The notes: generated by a model from the letters alone, not told the origin. Shown: positions 34,500-46,769, counted from the first letter of the stretch. The stretch is DNA of 64,000 nt from Sesamum alatum (GCA_034509735.1 JACGWO010000005.1:27150383-27214382), one strand, 5' to 3'. Made by a program: numbers and translations.

Positions 34500-36010
34500 G
34501 AAAGCAAATAGGAGACTTTTTTTACCTTGAACCAAGGTATTCCAAGTGCTCCTCCAATCATGATTTTTGCTTCTCGTTTTCTTTTATTGAGCACCAGGAT
34601 TTTTTTATGGAAATCCCTTCCTGCAATAATGGATAAGATTTTCATAGCTTCGCTAGCTAGAATCGGGTTTTGTTCTACAAATCCGTAATCCTAAATCGGT
34701 ATAAGTTGCAAAGTATTCTGAGTTATATTGATCTTACAACATATATATACATAGATATCTATATGGAAAATGGGCTAGTCATTCAATCATAGTGGTAAAA
34801 CCATCTAAACTGTATTCCATATCATTATCTTTTCTTCCCCATGGTTTATAATCTTATGAAAAACATAAACCCAAGTCATATCCCTTTTTTTCTTGTCCTA
34901 AAACACCGAAAACAATGATCTCATGTCCTGCTATTTCTAGCATGCCTTTATACTCTCCAGTAACAGGTTGCTGTAAATCATATATGACATCACAAGGATA
35001 ATAATTTTCTTTTTCAGTGATGGCAAATACAACTTGAATTTGATTCCAGCCTTTAGGGCATCTCAATTTTACATTATCAATCTAATTGCTTGAAGAGTTA
35101 AAGCTTTTAGTATCTCCTTTTTTTTTTTTATGGTAGCCTATAATCCTATCTTTCAAAAAGGACATCTTGCTATTAAAACTCAATTCTAGAGCTAAGTTCG
35201 ATCTAAAACTGAGCTATCTTTTATTAAGATATCAATACCACCTATTTTAGGTACCCTAATGGGATCCTATGTCATTACCTTACTAAACTCCCTGAAAATT
35301 TTAGGAATCTCAATATACTCTTTCCTAAAAAACATATATATCAGAATGAAGCGTATTAGAAAGGGCATAAACGATTCTATAGGTTATAGATTATGGTCTA
35401 TTTCCCTCTTCCATAAGATCTTTTCTCTTGAAATCCTAATGAAGGATTAAGATGCATCTAAAATCTTGGTATGTTATCATAGCATGAATAGCAAACATCA
35501 ATTTTCCCTCATACATATTACCTACCATTGATCCAAGACATCATTCTCTTAGGTTATTAATTTTTCTATCCAATATGGATAAATGTATTTCTCAATCAAT
35601 TCATCTTAAAAGTTGTTTTGATTACTACTTCAATAGTTCCTATAATAACAACTACTTCTTCTATAATCTTACTAATTCTTCAAAAATTTCTTCTTTATGA
35701 ATAAGTTGCATATATATCAGATTACCAGTAAGTTCATAGGAATAGCGAACTCACGTGAACTTGCTTTGTAGATTATGTGACTGATGTTTTCTGATTTAGT
35801 CCAATCTGGTTGAGGACTCTACCAATTTCTCCAATTCAAAATCCATCATATGGACTGAGATTGGAGTCTTGATGCATGATTCTTTCCATGGTTTTGTTTG
35901 ACACAGTCATCCTTGAAAAACATCCTGACAACTTTCCGAGGTTTTAAACCTATATCCCCATCAATGTAATTACTCTGATTCGGTTGAAAATCCATCTAGA
36001 TCACTCTTTA
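34500..36010 (-). pseudogene. Degenerate coding stretch, possibly an old pararetrovirus-like insert
   Basis: Several minus-strand frames with good amino-acid texture but different phases are present: a block near 35560-35470, one at 35066-34854 (70 codons), and one near 34690-34510. Their order suggests one decayed protein. The first block has a G-N-x-x-x-x-G-K-x-x-F-A-I spacing loosely like the movement-protein family of plant pararetroviruses (Caulimoviridae). That is a weak resemblance, and the stretch could equally be a decayed retrotransposon or organelle-derived DNA. No intact ORF exists. It abuts CACTA C at about 36060, where that element's 5' part is missing. Confidence 0.25.
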
Positions 36011-36059
36011 TTTCCTCCTCATAGATGCTTTCATCTAAGGAAAGATCTTCGAATTTTTT

Positions 36060-38119
36060 AAGTTATAGATCCATGATGATCGGTGGTCCGCCCCCTCGTG
36101 GTCGTGGCCGTGGTCATGGTCCATCCATTCCTGCTCTAGCTGTTGATGCGGAAGCATTCCCATCACTACCCGACCCGCATCCGTGCCACAGCAGGGTCAT
36201 CGAGCGCTGGGGCGAGCAGTTCACAGGCCCCCCCTTTGGCAGTGGGATGAACTACCAGGACGAGTGCCACCACCGTCTACACGTCACTATATCAGCCTCC
36301 GCGATGCGGGGTAAACGTAAAACAAATTAATTAAATTATTTTCATTGCATTTTTCTGTTTTTAATATTTTATTATTGTTTTAGGTGGGACCGAGATTTTC
36401 ACAGTGCGATCAATGCCACGGTGCGCAACCAATATCCTCATCCCTAGGGATCCATAAAACAGATCCCACAGGAGCACCAGCTCTTCGGGTATGATAATCT
36501 AAAGGTAAGATTTGTCTAGATTTTTAATTACGTTTTCATATGTGAAAAGTGATTTTTATTGATTACTTAGAATTTATTTTTTTTACTATGTGAATTTCCA
36601 GCTTACTTACTGGTGGGACTATGATGATAAATCGATGTTCAAGGTATTCAAGTGCCAGGCTGGTAGGTTCTTGGTGAAAGCAGTTCACAGATGCCCAAGC
36701 TCAATTGTCCCGACCGTTATGGCTGGCCGATCAGATTTGGCGCCATCTACTGGAGTACTAGGCGAGCCTAGACTTCAAGGTGGTCTCGACAAAGAATAAG
36801 GCCAACCAGCGGCAGCAACAATAGTGTACCGCGGGGGGTCATCCTCCACTAGGATGCACAAAATGAAGATGGTAAGTGTATTGTATTTTTTTTTATAATA
36901 ATTAATTACTTACATACCTTTTAGACTCTTGGACATGAGGCACAACTCGGTTGTCCTATCAAACAGATGGAGGTCTTATCCAAGGTATACAAAACAAAGG
37001 GGGACGGGCAATGGAGCGGCCCGAGGGCAGAGGAGGTCGCATTAAGGTCATTCCGTCAGTTCTATTCTTTTTAAATTGAAATTAATTTATTTATTTTTAC
37101 TAATCATTTAATCCATTTCGCAAGAGACATTCTAGAGGATGATAGAGGAACAATATACCCCGCCAATGGATGATCAACACGATCCTCCATCATCTTCTCG
37201 AAACTCGGTGGCCATGGCCGAGCAGCAAATGTGGAGGTCGGCAGCGGGCGGCTGGAAGAGGGGTCGTGTATTCGGTCTCGGTTTCGTGGCCCACCACACC
37301 ATTGCTGGACCATCACAACCCAGCTGCTCGTCCATTGCTGCACCATCCCAGCCACCGCATCCCCAACGCCCAGACTTTAATGAATGTCTCACGAGGATCG
37401 AGGAGTTGCTGTAGCGTTTGGTGATCACCGGAGCCCCCCATTCACCGCCCCCTCCACCGGCCCAACTATCTCAGCCTCCAGCTAATCCCTCGGCTCCCTT
37501 AACTTAGATTTGGGTTGTTTTGCGTTTTTTTTAAAGTTGTATGTACATTGTAAATATAATTTTTAAATACTATTTTAATTTTGTAAATTATATTGTTACT
37601 ATTGTTTTGCTATATAATTTATAAAATATTTTACATTTATAAATTCAACAAAAAATTATAGCTAAAAGTTCAACAAAATAAAAATAAATATTATAATAAT
37701 TTAAAAATAAATAGTTTATATAAAAAAATATATTAAATTTGTAACATCTTTTGTAATGGTTTTGGGAGTACACTTCATTAGCGCACGACCTGAAATCAAT
37801 TCCTATAGCCATTCCCATCAATTCCAAAAGATCGGTCCAACAATCGTACCGAAATAAGTAACAAAACGCTCGTATGCCTCCATTTAAAAACACGCTATTA
37901 AAGCAGGAACAAAACACGCTCTAGAGACCGTTACAAAACTACAACAACCGTTTACAATAGGTGTCACAAAGGCCATTATAATGTTAAAAGAGGTATTGCA
38001 TACAACAGGATCGGTTACATACTTGCTACGGGGTAATTTCGTAGTAAAAAGCAGCATTTGCTACAGTTTTTATATTGTAACAAAAAAAATTGGTAGCAAA
38101 AAGCATATTTTCTTGTAGA
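36060..38119 (+). mobile_element. CACTA transposon C, 5'-truncated
   Basis: It starts abruptly about a dozen bases before the TnpA-like ATG at 36073 and ends in TTTTCTTGTAG near 38119, a decayed CACTA terminus. Right subterminal repeats (ACCGTTACAAAACTACAAC, CCGTTTACAATAGG, GTAACATCTTTTGTAATGG) occupy 37738-38030. No TNP2 and no left terminus remain. It is the third TnpA-like locus in 38 kb. Confidence 0.7.
36073..37507 (+). pseudogene. TnpA-like CACTA accessory gene (Ptta/En/Spm type), copy C
   Basis: Exon 1 (36073-36309) starts M-I-G-G-P-P-P-R-G-R-G-R-G-H and ends ...A-M-R before a GT donor. Exon 2 is about 36385-36508 and has an in-frame TAG and TAA (CCCTAGGGATCCATAAAAC). Exon 3 is about 36602-36870 (W-W-D-Y-D-D-K). 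Exon 4 is about 36925-37050. Exon 5, about 37126-37507, carries A-E-Q-Q-M-W-R-S-A-A-G-G-W-K-R-G-R-V-F-G-L-G, a His/Pro-rich stretch and a likely coiled coil (F-N-E-C-L-T-R-I-E-E-L-L) with an in-frame stop at about 37411, then P-P-P-P-A-Q. Same family as 9365-10864 (minus); the GRVFGLG signature is the best landmark. Confidence 0.72.
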
Positions 38120-38359
38120 TAAGAAGAATATGGAAAATACAATCTTTCTACCAAAGACTTTTATCAAAATAATTAAACTAAGCATGATATTAGGCATAAA
38201 TTAAAAATAAAAAAGATTATAATGAACACACAAATCATCTATTTGACGAAATCATAAAATAAAATGATCGATAATGAAGAAAATAAAAAACAACGAAAGA
38301 AAAAATTGTTCATACATCTGCTTAGTGGTATTCTCCTAATTATTTGTTTGGAGGAATGC
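38120..38359. other. Spacer between CACTA C and the L1 tail
   Basis: AT-rich DNA with no gene. The poly(T) that marks the L1 3' end begins at 38360. Confidence 0.4.
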
Positions 38360-38942
38360 TTTTTTTTTTTTTTTTTTTTATAACTGTTTCAATAGATATG
38401 TAATATAAATTAAACAAAAGGCATAATAAGTAACAAAAAATCACATGTATCATGAAACGTATTGAATAAAATAACTTTTTCGAAAATGGAAAAGAAACCT
38501 TCATTTCACAACAACAAAAGTCCAACACGGACAAGTAGAATGAAAGCACAATTCAGAGTCAGAAACACCAGAGCATATATAACACAAGCTAGAGGAAACA
38601 ACAACTGAGGGCATATGAGCGACTCTATAATCACACAGCAAATGACAAGCAAAAGAACAACCTCACGAGGAGATTGCACAAGATTTTCCATCAACCGTTT
38701 ATTCCTGTTCTGGCACAGAGCCCAAGCAACAACAACAGCATATTGGAATTATTGAAAGGGAGGCGTGTGGATGTCTCGCGAAGAGCGCGAATGCGGAAGC
38801 GCGATATAAAATAAAAAAATATGAAATTAAACATGCTTGTATAGAAACGTAAATACACGTCCAAGAGGTATACCCTTGAACCTCTTGGGTGTTTGGTGTA
38901 TCTCATGATTAAACTAAACATACAATCATCATGGTGGCCATA

Positions 38943-39185
38943 GGGATAAATGCAATTTACCCCCCCTGTGATATAAGAAATGAGCAAAACCCCCTAAGAA
39001 AAAATGATTAGCAAATTACCTCCCTGTGTTTTGAAAAATGAAGCAAATTACCCCCTATCAAAGGAAAACACAGGGGGGTAATTTATTTCATTTTAAGATT
39101 ACAGGGGGTAATTTGCTAAATATTTTTCCACAGGGGGGTTTTTGCTAATTTTTTATATCACAGGGGGGTAAATTGCATTTATCCC
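38943..39185. mobile_element. Near-palindromic Mutator-type MITE in R1
   Basis: Terminal inverted repeats of about 30 bases (GGGATAAATGCAATTTACCC ... complement at 39166-39185) and inverted internal blocks CCCCCTGTGTTTTG / AAACACAGGGGGG, so the whole 243 bases can fold into one long hairpin. Flanks GGTGGCCATA at 38933-38942 and 39186-39195 are a perfect 10-base duplication. R3 lacks it at the matching site (GGTGGCCATAGGG at 56278). Confidence 0.85.
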
Positions 39186-39489
39186 GGTGGCCATAGGTTG
39201 AAAACGAAAAACCCAATTAAAAAATCTACCCAGTTGTAGTTTTGTCTTCGTACCGCTACACGCGTTGTTTCACGTTTTGCCACCAAGATCCCAATGATAG
39301 GAATCCTCTAAATCGTCCATGCAACCCTACCGGTTCTTGATCCCCATGCTAGCAAGAAACCAAGTGTGTATTCAGGGAGGACGAATCGACCAAACGTTAT
39401 TAATTAACGTGATCAATTTGTCTAGAAGTTCACTTGTATTAAATAAGGAACTTGGAATTTTCTTGGAGGAAAAGGGGAAGGGGACGAGA

Positions 39490-39515
39490 GAGAGAGAGAG
39501 AGAGACACGGCCAGG

Positions 39516-39552
<37 letters not shown>
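39490..39552. repeat. GA and GT microsatellite in R1
   Basis: GA run at about 39488-39506 and GT run at about 39518-39552. It is shared in shorter form by R3 (56570-56645) and, inverted, by R2 (46095-46140). It therefore belongs to the LTR family leader and is not a gene. Confidence 0.85.
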
Positions 39553-39554
<2 letters not shown>

Positions 39555-39903
39555 CACAAGTTGATCAATCCAGAATGTGTGTTCTTCTAGGAGTATTTAT
39601 AGAAGTGGAATCCTGATCCTCTTCAAACTCCAATTTAAGAACCATACTTTGACAAAATGGACTTTAGATTAGTCAAACTAATCTAGACCCTTGATCACTC
39701 TACTTCAATCCCGTCCGTCCATCACCTTGATGGATTATTTATGGAATATTTAAATCCTATTTAAATAAATCTAATTTATTGGTTAATTCTATTTAATCTA
39801 ATTAAAGGAATCAACAATCCAAGAAAAGGGGGAACCAATTCAATCCAACTAAATTGTTCAACCTCCCGAGATTAATTCTAAATTAAATCCTTTGTCACCG
39901 GTG

Positions 39904-40282
39904 GGGAAATAACACTTTTGGTCCCACAACTTAGACCCTTTTCACTTTTGGTACCATTCATTACGGGATTAGCAGATTTGGTCCCATAACTTACAAAAAT
40001 TAGCATTTTTAGTCCCACCCCTTTTTTTCGTTAATTTTTTAACGGAGGTTGAGTTTTTGCCATTAGGTTTTTGAAATTGAAGGTAAAATTGGTGTGCTTT
40101 GGATGATTTTTGGCGGGAAAATAACTACTATTGAGAGCTAACATAAAAAATCAACGGAAAAACGGGGTGGAACTAAAAATGCTAATTTTTGTAAGTTACG
40201 GGACCAAAACTGCTAATCCCGTAACGAATGGTACCAAAAGTGAAAAGGGTCTAAGTTATGGGACCAAAAATGCTATTTCCCC
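39904..40282. mobile_element. Mutator-type hairpin MITE in R1
   Basis: Terminal repeats GGGAAATAACACTTTTGGTC and its near-complement GACCAAAAATGCTATTTCCC. Flanks TCACCGGTG (39895-39903) and TCACCGACG (40283-40291) agree at 7 of 9 bases. R3 lacks the insert at the same place (TTACCGGCAGATT at 57052). It is the best-preserved member of the ACTTTTGGTCCC hairpin family also seen at 8460/17194 and 33895. Confidence 0.8.
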
Positions 40283-41368
40283 TCACCGACGGATTGTGTG
40301 TGACTCTTTAGGTTCACCCTCAACTAGACTTGGCCGAATCTCCAATCATCTCATGAAGGGAATTCGTCCATCACCATGGGTGGTCGTCTAACAACAGTCC
40401 ATGGCACTAGATACTAGGTGAATATTTATGGTGTGAACATTTAGGCTCTCCAATACGTTTATCCTTCCATCTACTATCTCACAGCTACAATCTAGGGTAT
40501 GGATTTTTAGGATGTTGGTACCCATTCTTGACTTAAACCTTAGCTCGTCCACACTAAACGTCACAGGGATCCCATCCCGTTGTTTAGTCACTATGGCCAC
40601 AGATTTATTGGGGACGAGTCTTAGAGTAAAGTGAGACATTACTCTCAACCCTTTTGACAGGAGATGGATCCTCTCTTAGGACGTACTGTCCACACTACAC
40701 ATCTTGATTGCACTAGATAGGGCTTATGACAACCGAGTCACTGGACTTGGTAGCCTCTTACCAAACCTAAGATACAGGCACGGTGTGTAGGTGATCTCAG
40801 TAGTCCCTCAAGTCTGAGGATCAAATCCGTACTGTTGGAACCGGGAATACAAGTCATACCAACCGACCCTACTCAAGATCTTACATATGAAGGTTCCCAG
40901 GAGTCACCTCAGTCAGCTGGCACCTAGCTGGCTGACCCACTAACACTGTATGGACGACCCTCGTCACTTGTCGATGAAATGTGGCTGCAATTGCTTAGTG
41001 CAAGTCTCAAACGGATTCTCAATACCCTATCTCAAGATTCCTTGACTTGGAGTGTTTTAGACCGATCCACAGAAACTGATTTCATGAACTACCATCTAAT
41101 GCGCAGTTCCAGTTTCTCGGAATGTCGTTTCGATCTGTGAGCTTTGCTTGTGCAGTGAACAATTAATATAAAGCAGTAAGTGAACACAAACAAAGTAGTA
41201 AGCCAAATGAATATCACTTTTTTATTCATGATAACTATTAAAACACTGAAACTGTTCAGAACATAGGTTATATAGCCCAATCAGATTAGCTTAGGTCACC
41301 TATTCTAACAATTTTGTGCCCTCCAACTTCTGAAAGAGCCATCTAGTCCAAGCTTCCGCTGAATCACC

Positions 41369-44300
41369 CTAGTGCCTGACGACACACCAAAGGAGGTTAG
41401 TTAAAGCCCACGTCTGCCTTGCGAAATCACAATCCAACATGGCATGGCGATCATCTTCAACCTCTACACAAGTTCTGGCATGTTGAAAGAGCATTACGAC
41501 AAAGTCTCCATAGGAAAACTCTAATCTTATTTGGCACCTTAGAACACCAAAAAAAATTCCAATTACAATAGGAGAATCTACTAGAATGACCAACACCCCC
41601 GCAGCCTGATTAACATGTACCTCCATCGCTAAGTTGTATGCACTCCGAATTGAGAAGCGACCTGTGTGGGAGAAATGCCAAATTAAATGATCTTCTTGCT
41701 ACCCACTCGGGATCGGAATTGAACCGATAACAGCGACGTTTTCAGGACAGAATATTTGTTCTAATAGGTCCCCGTTCCAATCCATTCTGTCCGGCAGAAA
41801 AAGAGAACTTACAGTGGTTGATCGAGGCAAAACCGAAGAAACCAAGATAGGCCGAAAAGAGTGAGGCCGAGGCAGCCATCCTCATTCCAAATACTCATAG
41901 AAAGACCATTTCCGATCTGAAATTGGCAACCAGCTTTGATGATATTTTGCGATGCTAGACTGCTCCTCCAAGAATATGAAGGATTGGATCCCAAAGATGC
42001 CCGGAAAAAATCAAAATGAGGAAAATGGTGGGCCTTCAAAACTTTGCTCAGGAGCGAATCGGGAAATTTAATTAACCTCCATGCTTGCTTAGCCAATAGA
42101 GCAAGGTTGAAACGTTTAAAATCCCGAAAGCCCAAGCCCCCTTTATGTTTCCTGGAGCAAAGTTTTGACCAAGCCACCCAGTGAACCTTCCTCCCCGTGC
42201 CACAGGTCCACTATAAGTCAGGCCATCGACGATTCCATCTCCTTGATCAAAGACGGTGGTAACGGGAAACAGGACATGGCGTCTGTGGGAACTGCCTGAA
42301 GTACCAACTTAATAAGGATTTTTCAACCAGCTTGAGAAAGAAATTTTTTCTGATCACCTAAGAGCCATTTTCGACATCCTGTCACCAATACATGAAAAAA
42401 CATCTTTTTTGGACCTGCCCAGAACATTGGGTAATCTGAAGTATTTTTCAATCTGAGAGACTACCTGTACATTCATAATAGAGGCTAGACAAACAGTAAA
42501 CTCTTTCGGATAGTTCAGACTCTACATTATCTCCGATTTTTGAAAAGTCGTTGTTTGACCCGAGGCGTTCTCATATGGTCTTAGAATATTCTTGATATTG
42601 TGCATGGATTCCTCATTAGCTTGATAGAAAATGAGGGAGTCATCGGCAAATAATAAGAGAGAAATTTGGGGGCAAGGGGGGCCTCGTGCCACGACAATCC
42701 CTTGAATAGAGCCTCTTTCCTCCGAAACTTGGAAAAGGCGACTATATGCCTCTGCACATAATATAAATAGTAGAGGAGACAATGGATCCCCCTGCCAAAT
42801 ACCTACCGAGGAGCCAAGAAGCTAAACTGACAACCAATTAAAATAAACGAGAACTTGACCAAGGAAATAATAGCATTAGAAGCTCCACAAACGAAACAAC
42901 GATACCCAAACGACGTAGTAGACGATCCAAGAAACCCGATTCCACTCTGTCGTATGCCTTGCTCATGTCGAGCATAAGGGCCACATAACCTTTTTTTACC
43001 CTTTTTCTTCATTTTCAGAAATTGGCGAAGTTCATAAGCTAGCAAGACATTATCTGTAATGAGATGCCCAACTGTAAATGCCGACTGTGTCAGGGAAACA
43101 ATCAAATCCATGAGTGGTCTTAACCTGTTAGTAATAGCCTTCGGCGGAATTTTATAGACCACATTACACAAACTTATAGGGCAAAAATCAGCCATATCTT
43201 TTTTAGACGGCTTCTTTGGAATCAACACTATGTGAGTAAAATTTGCTGTAGGGGCCATAAATGCGATCATTCAGAAAATTTAGCACATTCGTCGTAAAAT
43301 AAAAACCAAGTGATGAAAGAGAGCACATACCAAAAACAGAGATTTGAACCTCATCAGCAGTGAACGGCAAGACTAATGATTGGTGGATTTCAACAGTAAC
43401 ACGGGGTTGTACAACCCTCAAAACTTCTTCCAAATCAGGAGAAGAAGGCGAGTGAGAAGTAAATAATGCTCTGAAATAGTCTGTCAGTGGACTCGATGTC
43501 TATTGGTTCCTCACGCCACATACCTGTGCTATCTTTGAGCCGCCGTATAAAGTTTTGTTTCTGTCTATAAGTAGCCTGAGCATGGAAGAACTGTGTGTCA
43601 CTGTCTCCCTCCCGAAGCCATTCCACTTTTCACCGTTGCTTCCATTTCATTTCAGCATCTCGAAGAAGCTCATCCAATTCGTACTGAAGCCTCGAATAGA
43701 GTCTCTTCACAACCCCTCCCCCCCCCCCTGTTAACGTCTGCCCTTTTAGCTCAAATAGTTGTTGTTCCATCATTAATACGAGTAAACATCCTACCCAACT
43801 GATGTTTACTCCAGAAAATCAAACCCATTTTACAAGATTCCAATGAACGCCAAATATCAAACACCAAAGGGTGCTGTTAAGAGTTACGGGAGTTCTTCTG
43901 AAAAAAATTTCTCGATAGCAGCCCCTAATCTTAATAGCAGAGTGGCCAACCAAGCCATGACCTCCTCACATTTCGTCTTCTTAACCCAGTACGCCTCAAA
44001 TCTCCACGGCCAATTGATGCCACATCGTCTCGAATTAACATTACCCGTAGGTTGGATCAGGATAGGGCAATGATCAGAGTGGTTTTAGCTGGAGATTAAA
44101 AACTTGCACCATCGGAAATTTTTGAACGCCAGTGAACGTTGGCTAAAGCTCGATGAAGCCGAGCATATTGTATGGGGATGTTCACTTATTATTGCACCAT
44201 GTGAATTTAGGACCCACAAATCCCAGATTATGCAAATTCAGACCATCAATTGTTTTGACGGAAATCCTGAATGAGCCCATTCGCAGCCTTAATTGGAGTT

Positions 44301-44704
44301 AAAATCACCACAAACGAGCCATGGTTCTTGAGACATGCGATAAAGGCTGCACAATAAATCCCATTATGCCCTCCGACAAGTGGCGACCGGATCACCATAG
44401 AAGCCCGTGAAATGCCAAAGAAACTCATCCTGATAAACTAAGGCATCCATGTGAAACTTGGAAAAACTAAGGAGAGACCCCCACATCTTTTTTCCATAGT
44501 AGGAGCAAGCCCCCGCTTCGTCCCAATGCATCAACCTGAACCCCAAACATGTTCAAATGAGATTTCAAACGATCAGCCCCAAATTTTTGGCACTTTGTTT
44601 CAATCAAAAAAACTATAGAAGCGTCGTGAGTTCAGATTAACTCACAAAGATTTCAAACTGTCAGGTCCCCTGACCGACGACAGTTCCACAATAAGAAATT
44701 CATA
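41369..44704 (-). pseudogene. L1 ORF2 (endonuclease-reverse transcriptase), broken
   Basis: Order on the minus strand: endonuclease remnants (44704-44050; S-I-V-F-L-I-E-T-K-C, and F-H-M-D-A-L-V-Y), a linker, then RT from about 43433. Landmarks are H-I-V-L-I-P-K-K (43230), F-C-P-I-S-L-C-N-V-V-Y-K (43170), T-D-N-V-L-L-A-Y-E-L (43060) and the catalytic F-A-D-D box near 42640. After the thumb come G-G-L-G-F-R-D-F (42130) and the zinc-binding tail H-A-M-L-D-C-D-F-A-R-Q-T-W (41430). Frameshifts and stops separate the blocks. The enzyme normally nicks target DNA and copies its own RNA in place. Confidence 0.88.
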
Positions 44705-44721
44705 ATGGTTGGCGGGACTGC

Positions 44722-46480
44722 AACGCCCATAGACCAGACTTATGAATCCAAGAAGTTGGACTGCGCATAGGTTAGTGGTCATGGAACCAACTTTTGTAGA
44801 TCGGTCTGAAACACTCCAAGTCGAGGACCTCGAGATTTGGGTATCGAGGGTCCTATAGATACTTGCACTAAGGATTGCAGTCATTGGATGAGTACCATGT
44901 TTCATCGGTGACAGACATTGAACATCTATGCAATATTAATAGGTTAGTTGACAAGGCTGCCGGCTGACTGAGGTGACTCGCGGGAATCATCATGTGGAAT
45001 CTATACGGGCTTGGTCGGTATGACTTGTACTCTCGATTCTGATAGTACGAACTTAGTCCTCGGATTTGAGGAATCACATCAGTTGCTTACATACGAAGGT
45101 TGTATCTTGAATTTGGTGAGAGGTGATTGTGTCATAAGACATGGCCATTATAAGCCTTGTTCAGTGCAGTCGGAGTACGCAGAGAGGATGGTTTCCAAGA
45201 TAGGATCTGTCCCCAGTCAAAGATTATGACAGCGAGATCTCCTATGCGCTCTGAGATAGTTTAGACTCTCAAGGTCTATGACCATAGCATTTGATTGAGT
45301 GGGAAAGGATTTCCTACGTCAATTATAGAGTGAAACCTATCTCATGTTTGAAGCGTAGATGCCTAAGTCAAGGATAGAAATCGACATCCTATTCCATGAC
45401 CTAGAATAAGGCCGGGAGACGGCGACAGTATAGGACTGTACATGTATGTAATTTGGACCCTAAATGTTCACGCCATAATTTCTCCTAGTCTCTAGTGTCA
45501 TGGATCGTTGCTAGACAGCCACCCATGGTGACGGACGAATTCCTATCATGTGATGATTAGATATCCGTCTAAGTCTAGCTGAGGGTGACCTAAAGAGTCA
45601 CACTCAATTAACCGAAAATAAAGGAATTAACTTGAAATTAATTCTGGGAGATCGAACAATTCAATTAGATTAAATTCATTCTCTTTTGGAGTGTCAAGCC
45701 TTTAAATATTAATTGCATTAATTAGGCTTGGTTCATTAATTAGATTTATAAATTAAGATAAGGGCTATTTTCATCTTTAAGTAGATTGAAGATGGAAATA
45801 TTAATTTTGGGCCTAAGTATTTATTTGATATTTACTACCAGCCCATTAAGAATTTTTGGACTATTTAAATAGGATTTAAAAGTCCATTCCATAGAGCCCA
45901 TCAAGGGATGGACGGACGAGATTGAATGTCGGGGCTAGATGAGATGAAGGGTTGGGATTAAGTTTGACTTAATCAAACCCTAGGTTGACTAGGATTTTAT
46001 TAGGTCAAAGTCCTAGTTGTGTATAGTGTGCCTCTTTGGAAGAGTTTGAGTAGGATTAGGAAAAATACTTCCGTATAAATACTCAAGCGCGCTCACACAC
46101 ACACACACTAATCTCTACAACTCTCATCTCACACACACACACCCCACCTGCCGCCCTCTCTATCTCTCTCTTACCACTTCAAAAGAACTCTCATGTTCTC
46201 TTGTCTTTGGTACAAGGGAATGCTTGAACAATTTAGAGGGTCTCTACGTTGGGATCTTGGTGGCAAAATAGGGAACAATGCGTGTAGCCGAACGAAAAAA
46301 CCTAGGAGGGTAACGTTCTCTCTTTACGTTTCTTATTCCTCCAAATTCTATGGCCTCCATGTTGTGTACTTTCTTGAACATGAGATACACCGAACGCCCG
46401 GGAGAATCAAGGGCACACCCTCTGTTATGCATGTTTGAATGTATGCTTTAATTCTGTTTATTTTACGCTTTACGCTTTTA
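44722..46480 (+). mobile_element. LTR R2, same family as R1 and R3, truncated
   Basis: Plus-strand copy in LTR sense: GATCGGTCTGAAACACTCCAAG (44800) matches the complement of R1 near 41050. It continues through a TATA box CCGTATAAATACTC (46070-46083) and a CA/CT-rich leader (46095-46170) to GAACGCCCGGGAGAATCAAGG (46392). The left end is lost at the L1 ORF2 start; the right end fades near 46480. Its leader and TATA give the transcriptional direction for the family. Confidence 0.7.
46070..46085 (+). promoter_or_regulatory. LTR promoter TATA box in R2
   Basis: CCGTATAAATACTCAAGCG precedes a CT/CA-rich stretch, the usual U3-R layout of a plant LTR. The matching sites in R1 and R3 are on the minus strand near 39600 and 56655. 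Confidence 0.5.
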
Positions 46481-46769
46481 TATTGAGTCTATCTAATAAA
46501 TGAAGAGATGCAAAGTAGACTTTGTTATATTTAAATACATATATGATGGAGACCACCATCCATAGATAATAAAAAAATTTTGTTTGGATACACAAAACAG
46601 TTTAGATTTTTAAGATTTTTGATTTGGTTTGAATATTTTAACTATTAATAAATATAAATTGATCATAAAAATAAACTCAGTTAAGATAAATACATATTAA
46701 ATTACTTTCAAATAAAACTTAATCTTAACATATAAAATTATTTAAGATAAATATAAATTAAATTAATAT

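Larger units (their letters stand above)
38753..41310 (-). mobile_element. Solo LTR R1 inserted in L1, holding two MITEs
   Basis: Bounded by TGAAAGGG at 38753 and CTAACA at 41310 (as an LTR on the minus strand it reads TGTTAGAATAGG ... CTTTCA). Flanks ATTAT and ATTTT are a near-match 5-bp duplication, and L1 coding continues on either side. Without its two MITEs (243 and 379 bases) it is about 1.9 kb, close to R3 at 56103-58087. In the LTR sense (minus) it has a TATAAATAC-like box at about 39600 and then a CA/CT-rich leader at about 39552-39490. Confidence 0.78.
38360..44704 (-). mobile_element. L1-type LINE, split by solo LTR R1
   Basis: Minus-strand non-LTR retrotransposon. The ORF2 start M-N-F-L-L-W-N-C-R lies at 44704, the endonuclease, RT and zinc-binding tail follow, and a poly(A) tail (20 T at 38360-38379 on the plus strand) closes it. 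The LTR at 38753-41310 cuts the tail; joining the flanks gives F-Q-K-L-E-G-T-K then A-V-V-V-A-W-A-L-C-Q-N-R-N-K-R, normal L1 text. No ORF1 lies beside the ORF2 start, where LTR R2 begins instead, so the copy is 5'-truncated or recombined. Confidence 0.85.

Noticed and set aside
38948..39180. Repeated GGGGGTAATTTGC units resembling a CRISPR-like or tandem array
   Set aside because: The units are inverted, unequal in spacing and bounded by one terminal inverted repeat and target duplication, which is a MITE. The genome is a plant.
44868..45229. Open frames within R2
   Set aside because: They lie in LTR sequence shared with R1 and R3 and are not conserved between the copies.
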